Positions 1 to 10,289 are shown, counted from the stretch's first letter. The stretch: 13,408 bases of DNA from Stephanodiscus triporus (GCA_036939755.1 JALLAZ010000613.1:1-13408), one strand, 5' to 3'. Program-made: numbers and translations. Notes: a model not told the origin generated them from the letters alone.

Positions 1-44
1 AGCAGCAACAGCAGCAGCAACAGCAGCAGCAACAGCAGCAGCAA

Positions 45-94
<50 letters not shown>

Positions 95-155
95 ACAGCA
101 CCAGCAACAGCACCAGCAACAGCACCAGCAACAGCACCAGCACCAGCAACAGCTC

Positions 156-187
<32 letters not shown>

Positions 188-191
188 GCCG
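1..191 (+). repeat. CAG/CAA/CAC microsatellite encoding a Gln/His tract
   Basis: This is an almost uninterrupted trinucleotide array. In the frame of the downstream giant gene it reads as Gln (CAG and CAA mixed), with five His codons (CAC at 99, 111, 123, 135 and 141) and one Leu (CTC at 153). The His codons recur mostly every fourth codon. The other two forward frames would give polySer or polyAla, but only the Gln frame runs on without a stop into the long coding region. CAA and CAC interruptions are the usual stabilising pattern in such tracts. The array starts beyond the left edge, so its full length is unknown. Confidence 0.9.
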
Positions 192-3100
192 AAACAATGG
201 CAGCGACCGTCTTCGGGATCCGTCGTTTCCGCCACCTCCTCCGCGGTGCACGTTAAGGGGACGGATCCCAAGATTGACACCGACCTACTCAACAAGTTGC
301 GCGAACGTCGTATGAGGGCCGATGTCGATGTCGATGTCGATAGTTCCGCCAACAAAAAGTTGGAATCAAATGACTACGACAATGTCCGATTCGCGGAAGA
401 AAAAGGGGAAGACAATGGCAAGTTTGATTCCAAGCTGCGGTTGCCGTCATTATCCCGACTAAGGGTCGACAACGGCAGGGCAGGCAGCAGTAAACCTTCT
501 TCCAGTGGTTATCCATATCATGGTGAGGAGGAGGAGGAGGAAGAAGACAATCAAGTAGCAATCAATCAACAGCATCATGAATCTCCGCAGCTGGAAGACA
601 ATTCATCATTACCATATACAATGTCCAACGTTTACGATACTGCCGTTTTGGCAGCTAAAAATGCCATCGACATGAGCAATCTCAGCAGGGACCGTGGTCG
701 TGGCGGTCACGCATCACTTGAGAATCCTGAGGAAGAATACTACCAACACTCCTTTTTGTCCCACGATCCATCATTGCATATGGAACCTTCTCCCGAACCT
801 AGCATCGGCTCATCCTTTGCGGTGGTGGGTGAGATGGAGGAGGAAGAGTCGATTCAAAATGATGTAGGACGACGACAACTACTGCCTCCAACAATCGATT
901 CAGCAAGAAGAAATTTTAATGCTGATTATCTGGCCCAACACACGTCAGTATTTTCAGAGAGAGGAAGAGGTAATGATTTCTTTGACCCTTCTTTCATAGA
1001 TGCTAGCAAGATCATCTTTCACCAATTATCTGAACAAGTGCCTTCAGCTTCTACAACCAATGATATCGCCCGCCAACCACCTACGACAAATGCTGATAAT
1101 GATGGGTTTGGCAGAAATGCATTCGATCCCTTCGACCCCTTTTTTGATGCCACCTTTGATGGGCAGTCTTCATTGCACGAAGATAAGACCGCAATTTCCG
1201 ACAGCGGCAATGGCAGTGTCGACCGAGAAGATGAATCATCTGATGAAGGTGCCGATAGCGGCTACTCCGCCGCTGACGCCAGAGAGGAGGAGTTTGCAGT
1301 CGATGCACCGAACTTTGCTGAGTCGGAGCCACTGCATCAAAGAAGCGTGATGGAATCGTGGCACGTCCCTCCCTCGAAAGGCCGAGGAGAACTACAACAA
1401 AGAGGGGCTGCTGCCATTAATGAAACGGATATTCATGTCGTTTCGTCGTTTCACGTACGGCCGCTGGAATTATCGCCAGGCGCTGCTTCTGCCACAAAGG
1501 ACTCACTGCGCGTTGCCGAACCGTGCCAAAATCCACTCTCTGGCAATGTGATACTTTGCCATCGGCGGCGACGTGCCAATGGACATGGCGGAGGAGGAGA
1601 TGTCTTCATTGAAGAATTTGACTTTAAAAACCTCGATGCTCCATCGTCTTCTTCTTCTCCTCCTCCTCCACCAGTAGCAGTTGTTTCGGCATGCCTATCC
1701 ATACATGAAATAAAGGCAAAACTCTCTCGGACATCTGGTACCGGTGTGGGCGTTAAAGTTCTCGGCATATCGTCGATACTGTCACTTGCTGCCGGCATGC
1801 ACAGAGTGCAAGGCCGTGCCAGGGTCCGCGTTGCAGCGTTGGCCGAGATCTACATCACAGACAACTATTTAGGTGCCAGCAGTAAAAAAATTCGAATCGT
1901 GGCCGTGTGGCGATGGGGATATAATCCCTCAGGTACAACGCTCGCATCATTACAGTCGGTGTTAACCATGGACAGTATCGACGGTGAAGAATCAAGTCGT
2001 TATGATCCCAAAACGCTGCAGGTTGCCGATGGGCTATTGTTCCTCGGCGGCCACGTCGGGGGTCGCGACACAGATTCAAACGAAGTGACAACCATGGCTT
2101 CAATCTTTATCGCCAAGCCTGCTGTGCGTCACTCCTGGGCTGCCATTCCATTACGAAACACCTACACCTTGAATGTAGTAACTCTTGCCGTTACCAATGA
2201 CATCCGCCCATACTTAGCCGTGGGCATGTCGGATGGAAGTGTGCTTGTATTAGCATACGATTTGGCAGCACGAACCAATCGATTGAGCGGGAATATTCAG
2301 ACTTCATCATTATTGCATAAATTGTGTTACATGCGCGGTGAATTGGACGTGAGAGAGTTGGGGGACGATGATTATTTGTGGGCCGAGGATGAACGTTTCT
2401 TTTCAATGGCGCACAGTGGCGATGCAGAGCTTCCTCCTTCCTCTCAGTATAGACCTACCAACTACGAGAGGTTCATAAAAGGAGGAGAAAGTGGACGTTG
2501 TACGTCACTTGCATGGATACAGCAGGACTCTTCGGCTCTTTCCTCACTGCCACTACTGGCTGCAGCATTTTCAAGTGGCATTGCAGTTTACCACGTTGCA
2601 ACACCGCCAATTCAAGCTGCACACAATCATCAGCAACAATCGAGTACGGTCCCCAGAATTTTACCTCTGGCGCAGTCAAAGTTCATTAGTTCCATTGACG
2701 AATCTGACCTTGAAACTGTCGCTAAAGCGACGCAAGCAATGTTCCGCGAGCCCCATGCAAAAATTGGCTGGTTTGATCTTGGACCCAGATCACCTCCAGG
2801 CCTAACACTGCTCTTTGAGCATGAGAAGCTCTCCTACCAACATGACAGTATGGAGCTTATTAGCAAGCGTTGCTTCACAAGGTTGTGTTTGTGTGCCGTT
2901 GACATTCCTATCGAAATCGATGGTAAAATCGCTGTGCATCGTCCGATTGGTGTCATTTGCCAAAAGGAATTGAATGTCGATGAAGGTGATGGGGTGAGCA
3001 TTGTCAATCCGTCTGCAAAGGGCAGCGTCGTGTGCTACTCTGATGGAAGCATACTTTCGTGTGAACCAATGGTCATAGTTCCAAGCACCACTGATGTCAT

Positions 3101-6100
3101 TGATTCGAATCGAGTGACCGATGACTACTTCTTCTCCTTGTTGCGCCCAGTCGCCTCAGCGGCCTTGGGTCTAGATTCTGATGGATCTGTTTACCTTGGC
3201 TCTGTGAAGTCGGCTGTCAGAGGGGATTATCGTGATGTGTTCCTGTCCGTATTTTCCACAACTGCCTGCGTCAAGGATGTGTCTTTAACAATACCACTCC
3301 AACGTCACTGGTTGCTCATTTCAAGTCCTGGTGATGTGAAGATAGATGGTCTAACTCGATATCCGTCGTACCATCCCGTTGAACATTCCCTCGGTGACAA
3401 TGCAGTTAACGGGGGCGCATCAACCGATATTCTCTTCGAGCTTACTTGCGGAGAGAATCCTGTTGCAGGACTTGTGCCGCAACGCATAGCCAAGGAAGAG
3501 GGCGGGAGACGTGTGGCTGTGATGTTCAGCTCAGGATTTTTTGGCGGCAATTTCCAACCTTCTGACGAGACCAATGAGTCGAAACGAGTTCGAACTTTCA
3601 CAAAGATATCAACCAATGCAGTTGCTTACTCAATTTTGGACATTGAAGATGGATTAAAAGAACGAGGTTCCTCATCATTCAAGCTGTGGCACGGTCGCGA
3701 TGTGGCATTTTTGCCGCCTCTAGTGACTGAAGAAGGGCTTTACTGCTCGTCACTTGTTGTTCTAGATGTCGATGGTTCCACCCTGTCGCTTACAACGGTT
3801 ATAAGTTCCAGCACTTCATCCGGCAGTAGAGATGATAAAGTCATCGAATCAATACAAACGTGTTCTTTGCAGTATGAGGGTATTGATGGCCGTAGAGTAT
3901 TCGCTTTACTGAAAGGCAAAAAACCCGAGATACTTTTGTCTGGATATAGCACGTTGGATGGTAGGCCGTGCCTATTGCATTCGAAGCACTCGTTGGAAAG
4001 GGGTTCGTTATCTGAATTAACTTTGGTTGAAGACAGTGGGTTGGGGCATCGACTTTGGTTGAGGCCCGGAGAGGAAGTATTATCCTTACTGGAACTACCA
4101 AGACACAGGGGAGCGACAAATGCCAATGCCGCAATGGCTAGTCAAGAAAGAGTTATGATTCTATCTGTGAGCGATTCTCTTGCAATCATAGCAGAAGTCG
4201 ACGTGCATCTAACATGTGCCTCCCTTTCATCTTTGGGGTCGCACTGTGTCTCGTTTTGTGCCTCCTCTGGCGTATCCAATGATGATAGAAGATCCGTGAT
4301 GTATCTTTCCTGCCTCAAGGGCATTGGGAGCTATGGTGTTATCGCCACATTGCCCACTTCACAACATGGAAAAGGGCGCACACTTTTAGCTGCCATTCGC
4401 CCCGATAGATTGGTCTACTTTTCATCTCACAGTGGTCTGCAAATGGTGGATGAGTTTGAGGATGAACAAGCGTTTGTAACTCCTCTAGCATTCACGCGTC
4501 CCATATTACTACTGGAGCCGCTGATTGCCAATGCTCTCTGCCAAGATTTAGCCCGTGGAAATTATGCAACAATTAATGATGATGTACAACTTTCTCTACG
4601 CACTATTATTGAGAAGTTTGGGAGGAAGGATATGGCGTTCCCTCATTGCGATGATGAAGGCATTGGAATACATGGCATGGGGATTACATCTCAAGTGTAC
4701 AATATGTTGGCATATTACAAATGCTTCCAAGCGGCGTCCGTTTTGCTTACAGGAAACTTACTGAGTGATAGCCTTTCTCAGCCCAACATCTTACCGCCGT
4801 GGGTCCCTATACAATCCAAATTGTCGGGGGCAACTGGAGCTGCGATGATGATGCAAGTATTATCTTATGGTGATAGTGAGCTCGCTGAACTAGTGCGTCA
4901 TTCCGATCGTCGAGAAGCTTATGGTGCTCTCCCAGGACCACTCGATCTGTCGAGTATCTTGTCAGAAGAGTTGGCAATGTATGCACTGAAAGAGGGTTCT
5001 TTCTTTGACGCCATCAAGCTCCTTGACTTGGCTGGCCGTCAGTCGTCGGAGAGATTACTGACCCAAGTCATAATTTCTCTGGGAGCAATATCAGCCACGA
5101 ATAAAGTGTCAGGAGATTTCGAGAAGCTACGAAATGAAGTTGATAATGCTTCAGGGAACAATTCAGTCGTAATAAAGACGTATGCACAGTTGTGCTTGGA
5201 AGTCGGCCTGAGATTGATGCATCGACGAAATTGTGGATCATCTTCAGAAAATGACACCTCTGGCCTTCTTTTGCAACTTGCCCCATCAGTTCAATCTGTC
5301 ACGGAAATTGAGAGGTTACGCAACGCAATTATTAGCGATAGTTTCATCGAATCGATAGCTCTGTCAAAGAGCTCCAACCATCCTCATGAGGTTGCATGGA
5401 AGGAATCGATTACCAAAAGTAAGCACATATGGACTGCAGGGCCAAATAGCAAAAAAGAACTTCTATTGCAGGTAAATGGATTTGAAGACTGGCTTGGGCG
5501 TTGCTGCCCCACTGCCCTCGGAAAGGAGGGTGTTGCAAGTGCTGCTGAAAAGGGAGAACAAACCCTAGCAGAGATTCTTTCAGCGGCTGCACGAGATGAT
5601 GAAGCTGAGGGAGCAAGGTCTTCCAGTAGAAATAAATTCAGAAGCATACAAAGAGGCTGGGTTGAAGGAGTTGGGGAAGGTCGCAAGGATGAAGACAATC
5701 TTTCGCTCTACATTCGTTTTTCTGAGGGTGCTGATGAGGATGGTAATTGGAAATCTGATGGATTCACTGACTTGACCAAGCATGCACACACCGCTCGACT
5801 GTTTGGGTGTGAGTTGGCATCTGTTGAGGCAACGACTTCGAGCGTCGATGAAGGAGAAGAAGGAAAAGTTCGACTCCTGTATGACCTTGTATACCATGAG
5901 GGCGCACCAAGGGAACAACCAACCGGATTGCTCTTAGACACTCCCCGTGGGGGGAGCCTGGATGTTGGCATGCTTCACAATGCCCAGCATACGTCAAGAC
6001 AGCGATGCACCGTCGAGCTGTGGTATCACTTACCTCAAGAACATCTTATCACTGATGAAATAATATTAGTGCGGAGGTCTTTATTTTATGAAGAAAGCAA

Positions 6101-8295
6101 CGATGCGTCCATGCTGTGCATGCCAGATGAAAAGCATAACATTCTCTGGGAACTTGCTGTATTGCCTACTGGCTTATTAGAACTGAGAACAGGAGCTGGC
6201 TCAGTTGTTACGTCAGCCAGGAACGCTGAAGGTGTAGATGGACTGGTTTCATGGGAAAGAGAAGATGGTGTAGGTGGTTGGAACCACGTATGCGTAATAT
6301 TCTCACCCATATCGAAGTCATTTTCAACTGAGTTGTCGGCTATCATTCTTATGAATGGTTCCGTGGTCGTCACAGGTGCTAGGATATCAGCGAACCCATT
6401 TGGATCAGAATCTGAACAAGATTTAAGTCAAGAGGACATTGAAGAGGCTATGGAAAAGACTGTACTTATTTTTGGAATCGGTCCATCAGTAGGGTTCAGA
6501 ATGACTGACATCCGGGTTTGGTCATGTCAAAGGTCTGAAGATGACGTCAAAATGATGATGTATGAATACCTGAGGGATGCAGAAATGAAGAAAAAATTAA
6601 AGGTCAACATACGCAAAGGTGCAAAGATTCATCCTCCACTAATTCGTCTCCAGCGTCCAGAAAGTACGAAAGGATTCGCCCTCGCTCCTCCTCCAAGACA
6701 GTCTCAGTCTAAAAGGGCCATTCTTGCAGCTGATTCCATCGATTCTCCGGATGACTTCATACCTAGCTTTGCATGCTTTTCAGACGCATTAGACAATATT
6801 GGCGATTCTCAAGCATTTGACTTAGAGAACATGGGCCCCCAAGCAGAAGTAGTTGATATTGACGTAGATAGGCCATACACATCATCATCATTCCCAGAAG
6901 AAGCTGAAGAAGAGGCGAAAGAAAATAAAGGTCTTGCGCAGTCAGCGTTTGAGGTGAAGTTCTCAGGTTTGTTATCAACAAAGGTCAAGAGGAGCGCTGC
7001 TGCAGCGATTATTAGAGGACCGCCTGCCGCGCGGCACTTTGGTGGAAACCGAGGCGGCCTGCTTTCCGAGCACGTTAACTTCGGAAGCAAGTGTGACGGG
7101 GGTGAGTAGTCGTTTGGAAAGTAATGCCTTGAATACTTTGTGTACATGTGCATGATCTCATTTGGCTAACTATTCCGTTCCACATTCCACATCACCTATG
7201 CAACACACACAAAACACAGTGGGTCCAATTGTAATATGCGGGACTGACAAATCAGTTGTGTGGTTTAATGACAGGGACCCTCCTGGCAAAACAATTCCTC
7301 TCGGCGCGTCTGGTGCATTGTTGTCTGATATTATGGATGAGAATCTGAGCGAATACATGTGCTGTTTCCTAGCAAAGGAGAAGCGAATGGTTGTGTTTGA
7401 GCTCTCAAGAAAGACAGTTGTTATAGAATTACAAATGAAGACCAAACTCAATTTCTGGCGCTACCTACCACCAGAGGCTCATGGAGGCAGCTTGGTTTTT
7501 GTGCTGATAACGCCTATTGGTGGATTCCACTGGAAACCCCTAGATCTTTCACCACGCCCATTTCAAGTTTGGAAGCGTGGCCAAGAATTAGAGTCTAAAA
7601 AGATTCTTTCATATGAAGAAGGAGGAAGTAATGGCCTAATTGGTGTCAACGCAAGATCCACTGTCGCTCTTGTGATAGCATCTTCAGCTTCACCAAGGTC
7701 GGCGAGTGTTGAAGCTTATTGTATCGCAATGTACAGTGACGGTCTATTGTGCATATCAAATGTCATCTTAGGAGCAGCACTGTATCGTCCCACTGCTTCG
7801 GCTTCATCACCCTACCATTTCCTTCCCTTTGTGATAACTATAAGCAAGGATATCACATCGCAGATTGTATTGGATATCGAAGATTTAATGGAGACATCGG
7901 GAACACTAGTCCGCGGTAATATTGTTGCAACTACAGTATTGGATACCAGTGATGTCGACGGGGGTGAAACGTACGAGCCACCTTCTATGTCAATGGGTGT
8001 TACTCCTGAAGTCCTTTGCTGTTGTCACGACGGCTTCATTGTTGTTATTATTAGAAGGAAAGGATTTGTGTTGGCCTACGACTTCTCGAGTGATGACGAA
8101 CTCATCCTTGTCGGGAAAAGTCGATTGGGTCAGTATGTTGTTGATGCTGCCATAAGATCAAGTGATGTTGCTGATGAATCTGTTGAGCTTGTTGCATTAC
8201 TTTGCGAGAGTGAAGATCACAAAGACGGTCGAATTGTAGCTATTAATATTTCTCGTTTGGAGGTGTCAGCTCTCGAGACCCCAGCTTCATTTTAA
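3..8295 (+). CDS. Giant multidomain protein (beta-propeller / helical / LamG-like / propeller), 5' end outside window
   Basis: The reading frame is open from base 3 to a donor after 7101 and continues in the exon 7220-8295 (stop TAA), giving 2724 residues in the window (residue number = position/3 in exon 1). No start is visible: 246 is GTG, the first in-frame ATG is 312, and the polyglutamine frame runs to the left edge, so the true start is upstream. Order: Q/H tract 1-63; acidic, Ser-rich disordered region to about 545, with a run of Glu and a Ser/Pro run; propeller-like blades about 560-1500 (for example RPYLAVGMSDGSVLVLAYD); a helical, solenoid-like stretch about 1515-1810; a LamG/ConA-like fold about 2000-2190 (TVELWYHLP, GWNHVCVIF, DIRVWSCQRS); a charged linker; and a second beta-rich, propeller-like region 2368-2724. 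The protein has no signal peptide in view. Propeller plus solenoid is typical of coat, tethering or nuclear-pore scaffolds, but I cannot name the family; function is inference. Confidence 0.82.
7102..7219 (+). other. Spliceosomal intron, 118 nt, phase 1
   Basis: The donor is G|GTGAGT at 7102-7107, a textbook 5' splice site that falls immediately before the in-frame TAG (7107-7109) closing the long upstream frame. A CTAAC branch-point-like motif lies at 7166-7170, about 50 nt before the acceptor, and the acceptor is CACAG at 7215-7219. Removing the interval leaves one base of a codon upstream and two downstream, which rebuilds a Val codon (G|TG) and continues exactly in the frame of the downstream 8295-ending reading frame. 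Phase agreement, motif quality and a plausible length all support the intron. The ATG at 7198-7200 lies inside the intron and is unlikely to be a start. Confidence 0.85.
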
Positions 8296-8652
8296 ATGTT
8301 CGAGTGACTCATATTTTTCATAATTGTTATTCAAGTCCATAATAGCAAAATATTCATGGGGGGTAGGCAGACGAAGAATGATGGCAGAGCACTTCAGAGG
8401 AGGAACAGCAAAGAAGGATTTTAGAATCGCTCAGAGTCTTAGCAATCTGCATTAATATTAAAGCTGATTTATTTTTGGACTGATAGTTCTTTTTTTAGGT
8501 CAAGCTTCTATGCGGTAGCCCAGGGGCGAACCTTTTTTGATCAGCTCTTACTTGAACCACCCCCGAGGGTCATTTTAATCAACTGTCTACTAGATGTTGG
8601 TATACATTCGCCATGGCCGTGTAACAGTGTTGGAGATAATGAATAATGCATC
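8296..8652. other. 3' flank of the giant gene; no gene seen
   Basis: No convincing coding frame or RNA gene is visible on either strand. The first 180 bases after the stop are AT-rich and presumably hold the 3' UTR and polyadenylation site, but there is no clear AATAAA. A pyrimidine run ending in TTTTTTTAG near 8490-8499, preceded by ACTGAT, resembles a 3' splice site, but I find no matching donor and no coding frame to join. Confidence 0.5.
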
Positions 8653-8754
8653 ATGAGAAGCCTGATAATAACTATTTTACAATCTTCCAACTCTCACATC
8701 ATCATACATATCCTACTCCTCATTATGACTGTTGTTTATACTAATGGGATAATC

Positions 8755-8772
8755 AACCCTAACCCTAACCCT
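8755..8772. repeat. Interstitial telomere-type repeat, AACCCT x3
   Basis: Three perfect tandem copies of AACCCT (TTAGGG on the minus strand) occupy this interval and directly abut the 24-bp minisatellite. TTAGGG is the telomere repeat reported for diatoms and many other eukaryotes. Three copies are too few for a functional telomere, so this is an interstitial tract or chance. On the minus strand its TAG (8765-8767) is where the older DSPTSQPT frame finally closes. Confidence 0.7.
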
Positions 8773-9006
8773 GGCTCGTGGTTGAATTTGTCGGCGTGGG
8801 TGAATCCGTCGGCTGGCTCGTGGGTGAATCCGTCGGCTGGCTCATGGGTGAATCCGTCGGCTGGCTTGTGGGCGAATCCGTCGACTAGCTCGTGGGTAAA
8901 TCCGTCGGCTGGCTCGTGGGTGAATCCGTCGGCTGGCTCGTGGGTGAATTTGTTGGCTGGCTCGTCGGTGAATCCATCAGCTGGCTCATGGGAGAACCCG
9001 TCGGCT
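8773..9006. repeat. 24-bp minisatellite encoding DSPTSQPT on the minus strand
   Basis: Eight head-to-tail 24-bp units begin at 8815, 8839, 8863, 8887, 8911, 8935, 8959 and 8983. Two shortened units (20 and 22 nt, together six bases less than two units) fill 8773-8814. Units differ by a few substitutions. Since 24 is a multiple of three, every frame keeps its phase. The minus-strand frame gives DSPTSQPT, a Ser/Thr/Pro-rich mucin-like repeat frequently seen in stramenopile secreted proteins. The plus strand also stays open (a WVNPSAGS repeat), but I regard that as a by-product of the repeat. Confidence 0.9.
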
Positions 9007-9471
9007 CTTCTGAAGGTTTGTCTACTATAAGTGGGTTCGTTTTCATGGGAGTAGGCTCTGGGGTGGTGGGTGCTGCAGTTGTGGGACTTCTTGTTTTGGA
9101 AGTCGTTTTATGCTTTGACTTCACAGCACTTTTAACATTGGGGGCTCCATTCATTTTCCCAGACTTGCTGCGATCATCACCTTCCTCCCTCATGCCGGAA
9201 TCATTGCTGCCACGCAACGTCATCTTGCTGTCGGCAAGAACCATGCTGGTGGAAGAGGCAGAATTGGTGTTCTTGGTCTCTGCATACTTTTTTGTGGTGG
9301 AATCGTCAAAGAGGCCGAGGGCCCTGCTCTCCATACCACGGCGGCGGCCGAAGTGGCAGACTCGGTGTCGGTCTTGGTGGTATTGGTCTGGACGAGGTTG
9401 ACAAAGAGGCCAAGGACCAAAGCCACGACCAACGACCACGCCTGCCACGGCAAGCTTCTTGATTGTGCCAT
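8885..9471 (-). CDS. Secreted or membrane-anchored Ser/Thr/Pro-rich protein with DSPTSQPT repeats (frame-broken)
   Basis: The best start is the ATG at 9471-9469: its context is AAAATGG (A at -3, G at +4) and it opens a signal peptide or signal anchor (basic MAQSRS, then hydrophobic WSLVVALVLGLFVNLV). That frame stays natural to about 9337 (an Ala/Val stretch), after which the sensible protein continues in another minus-strand frame from about 9334: DDSTTKKYAETKN, a Lys/Ser/Thr-rich stretch, a PTTAAPTTPEPTP linker, then DSPTSQPT repeats to a TAG at 8887-8885. The shift equals loss of 2 nt or gain of 1 nt, so either a short intron or a genuine frameshift lies between. No catalytic domain is visible. 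Extracellular or cell-wall location is inferred from the signal sequence and mucin-like repeats. It may be a fragment of a longer gene, since proteins of this style often carry further domains beyond the repeat stalk. Confidence 0.6.
9278..9336 (-). other. Candidate 59-nt intron or frameshift site in the DSPTSQPT gene
   Basis: On the minus strand a GTATGG donor-like motif begins at 9336 and a CAGAG acceptor-like motif ends at 9278. Removing these 59 nt joins the signal-peptide frame to the repeat frame in phase. The more usual acceptor two bases earlier (TGCAG) would leave 57 nt and would not restore the frame. The interval is short for an intron and has only a weak branch-like TTGAC. A one- or two-base indel in the nearby GCC/GTGG run would explain the frame change equally well. 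Confidence 0.35.
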
Positions 9472-9766
9472 TTTCTGATTGTTATTTTTGACATTTGTTG
9501 GAGTTGGATTATGACGGCTCCAGGGTGATTGCTGGTGGTGAAGTGAACGTAAACTATCTTTAACAGACTAACACCCCCCATCCAAGCGTCCAAGACAAAA
9601 ACCAAAAACAAACAACCGGGGTGGATTCCATCCACCAACCACTGTCATATCAAAACCATGGCACAGCACGGTGGAGTGAGCAAAAACTATGAGGACTGGC
9701 ACTGGATAAATGTGAAATAGCGGTAAGTGTACCCGATAATGGATACGACAATAGTGCCAAGAGATA
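9472..9766. other. Upstream region of the minus-strand gene; no gene seen
   Basis: This stretch lies 5' of the DSPTSQPT gene and before the foldback element. It should hold that gene's 5' UTR and promoter, yet I see no convincing TATA box or initiator. Short frames here have no recognisable protein features. No LTR-like or retroelement sequence could be identified by eye. Confidence 0.45.
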
Positions 9767-9786
9767 GGATCTGTCGCAGCTAAAAT
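9767..9786 (+). repeat. Left terminal inverted repeat
   Basis: The 20 bases GGATCTGTCGCAGCTAAAAT match the reverse complement of 10320-10339 except at one position (T versus G at the eighth base). Outside this the flanks diverge. Confidence 0.75.
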
Positions 9787-9964
9787 CAAATATTTGGATT
9801 TTTGATAATTGATGCCGATATTCAATTATACATGATTTGGCCAGGTATGTAGAATCGAATATACATACCCCCAAATCTTAGAACGTAAGTCATATTTGAT
9901 ATTTCATGGCTTGCAAACCATGTAAAATCAAATATACATAACGTATGGAATTCCCATTTTCAAA

Positions 9965-9990
9965 ATTACATGGTTTTCGCGCCATGTAAT
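9965..9990. repeat. Hairpin module, 9-bp arms
   Basis: ATTACATGG and CCATGTAAT form perfect arms around an 8-base TTTTCGCG loop. This is one of the series of related hairpins in the foldback element. Confidence 0.8.
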
Positions 9991-10014
9991 ATCAAAGATG
10001 GGAATTCCATATTG

Positions 10015-10046
10015 GATATTACATGGTGCAAAAACCATGTAATATC
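10015..10046. repeat. Hairpin module, 13-bp arms
   Basis: GATATTACATGGT and ACCATGTAATATC are perfect complements around the loop GCAAAA. This is the longest perfect stem of the internal series. The next module (10075-10104) carries the reverse-complement loop TTTTGC, so the two modules are inverted copies of each other. Confidence 0.85.
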
Positions 10047-10074
10047 GAAAATGGGAATTCCATTGACATATTCA

Positions 10075-10104
10075 ATATTACATGGTTTTTGCACCATGTA
10101 ATAT
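10075..10104. repeat. Hairpin module, 12-bp arms
   Basis: ATATTACATGGT and ACCATGTAATAT pair perfectly around the loop TTTTGC. It is the inverted copy of the 10015-10046 module. Confidence 0.85.
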
Positions 10105-10160
10105 CGAATATGGAATTCCCATATTTGATATTACATGGCCTGCCACGTCATGTATATTCC

Positions 10161-10192
10161 AATATACATGGTCTATTCTAGCCATGTATATT
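10161..10192. repeat. Hairpin module, 11-bp arms
   Basis: AATATACATGG and CCATGTATATT pair perfectly around a 10-base loop. The stem has diverged from the neighbouring modules (TATACATGG in place of TATTACATGG), yet both arms changed together. Confidence 0.8.
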
Positions 10193-10289
10193 TGATTATT
10201 CGAATATTCGATATTACATGATTTTTGTACCATGTAAAATTGAATATCGGCATGTAAAATCAAATATCTGAATATTCGATATAACATGG

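Noticed and set aside
7162..7221. A separate gene starting with an ATG-like codon at 7162 or at the ATG at 7198
   Set aside because: Position 7162 is TTG, not ATG, and 7198 lies inside the well-supported intron; the downstream frame joins the upstream one in exact phase.
8478..8500. Strong-looking 3' splice site (ACTGAT then a T run and TAG)
   Set aside because: No coding frame follows and no donor could be paired with it. At most it is a 3' UTR intron, which the sequence alone cannot show.
8653..9030. Plus-strand frame with a hydrophobic N-terminus followed by WVNPSAGS repeats
   Set aside because: It reads through the antisense of the DSPTSQPT minisatellite, which is open in several frames because its unit is a multiple of three. 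The minus-strand repeat matches a known stramenopile style, and the hydrophobic start could be chance in AT-rich sequence.
8892..9401. Plus-strand frame with GWLVGESV repeats
   Set aside because: It is another antisense frame through the same minisatellite and gene body. The composition is repetitive, with no recognisable domain.
9568..9874. Minus-strand short coding frames between the secreted-protein gene and the hairpin array
   Set aside because: They have no domain, no signal peptide and no repeat support, and partly lie within the foldback element, so they are most likely chance frames.
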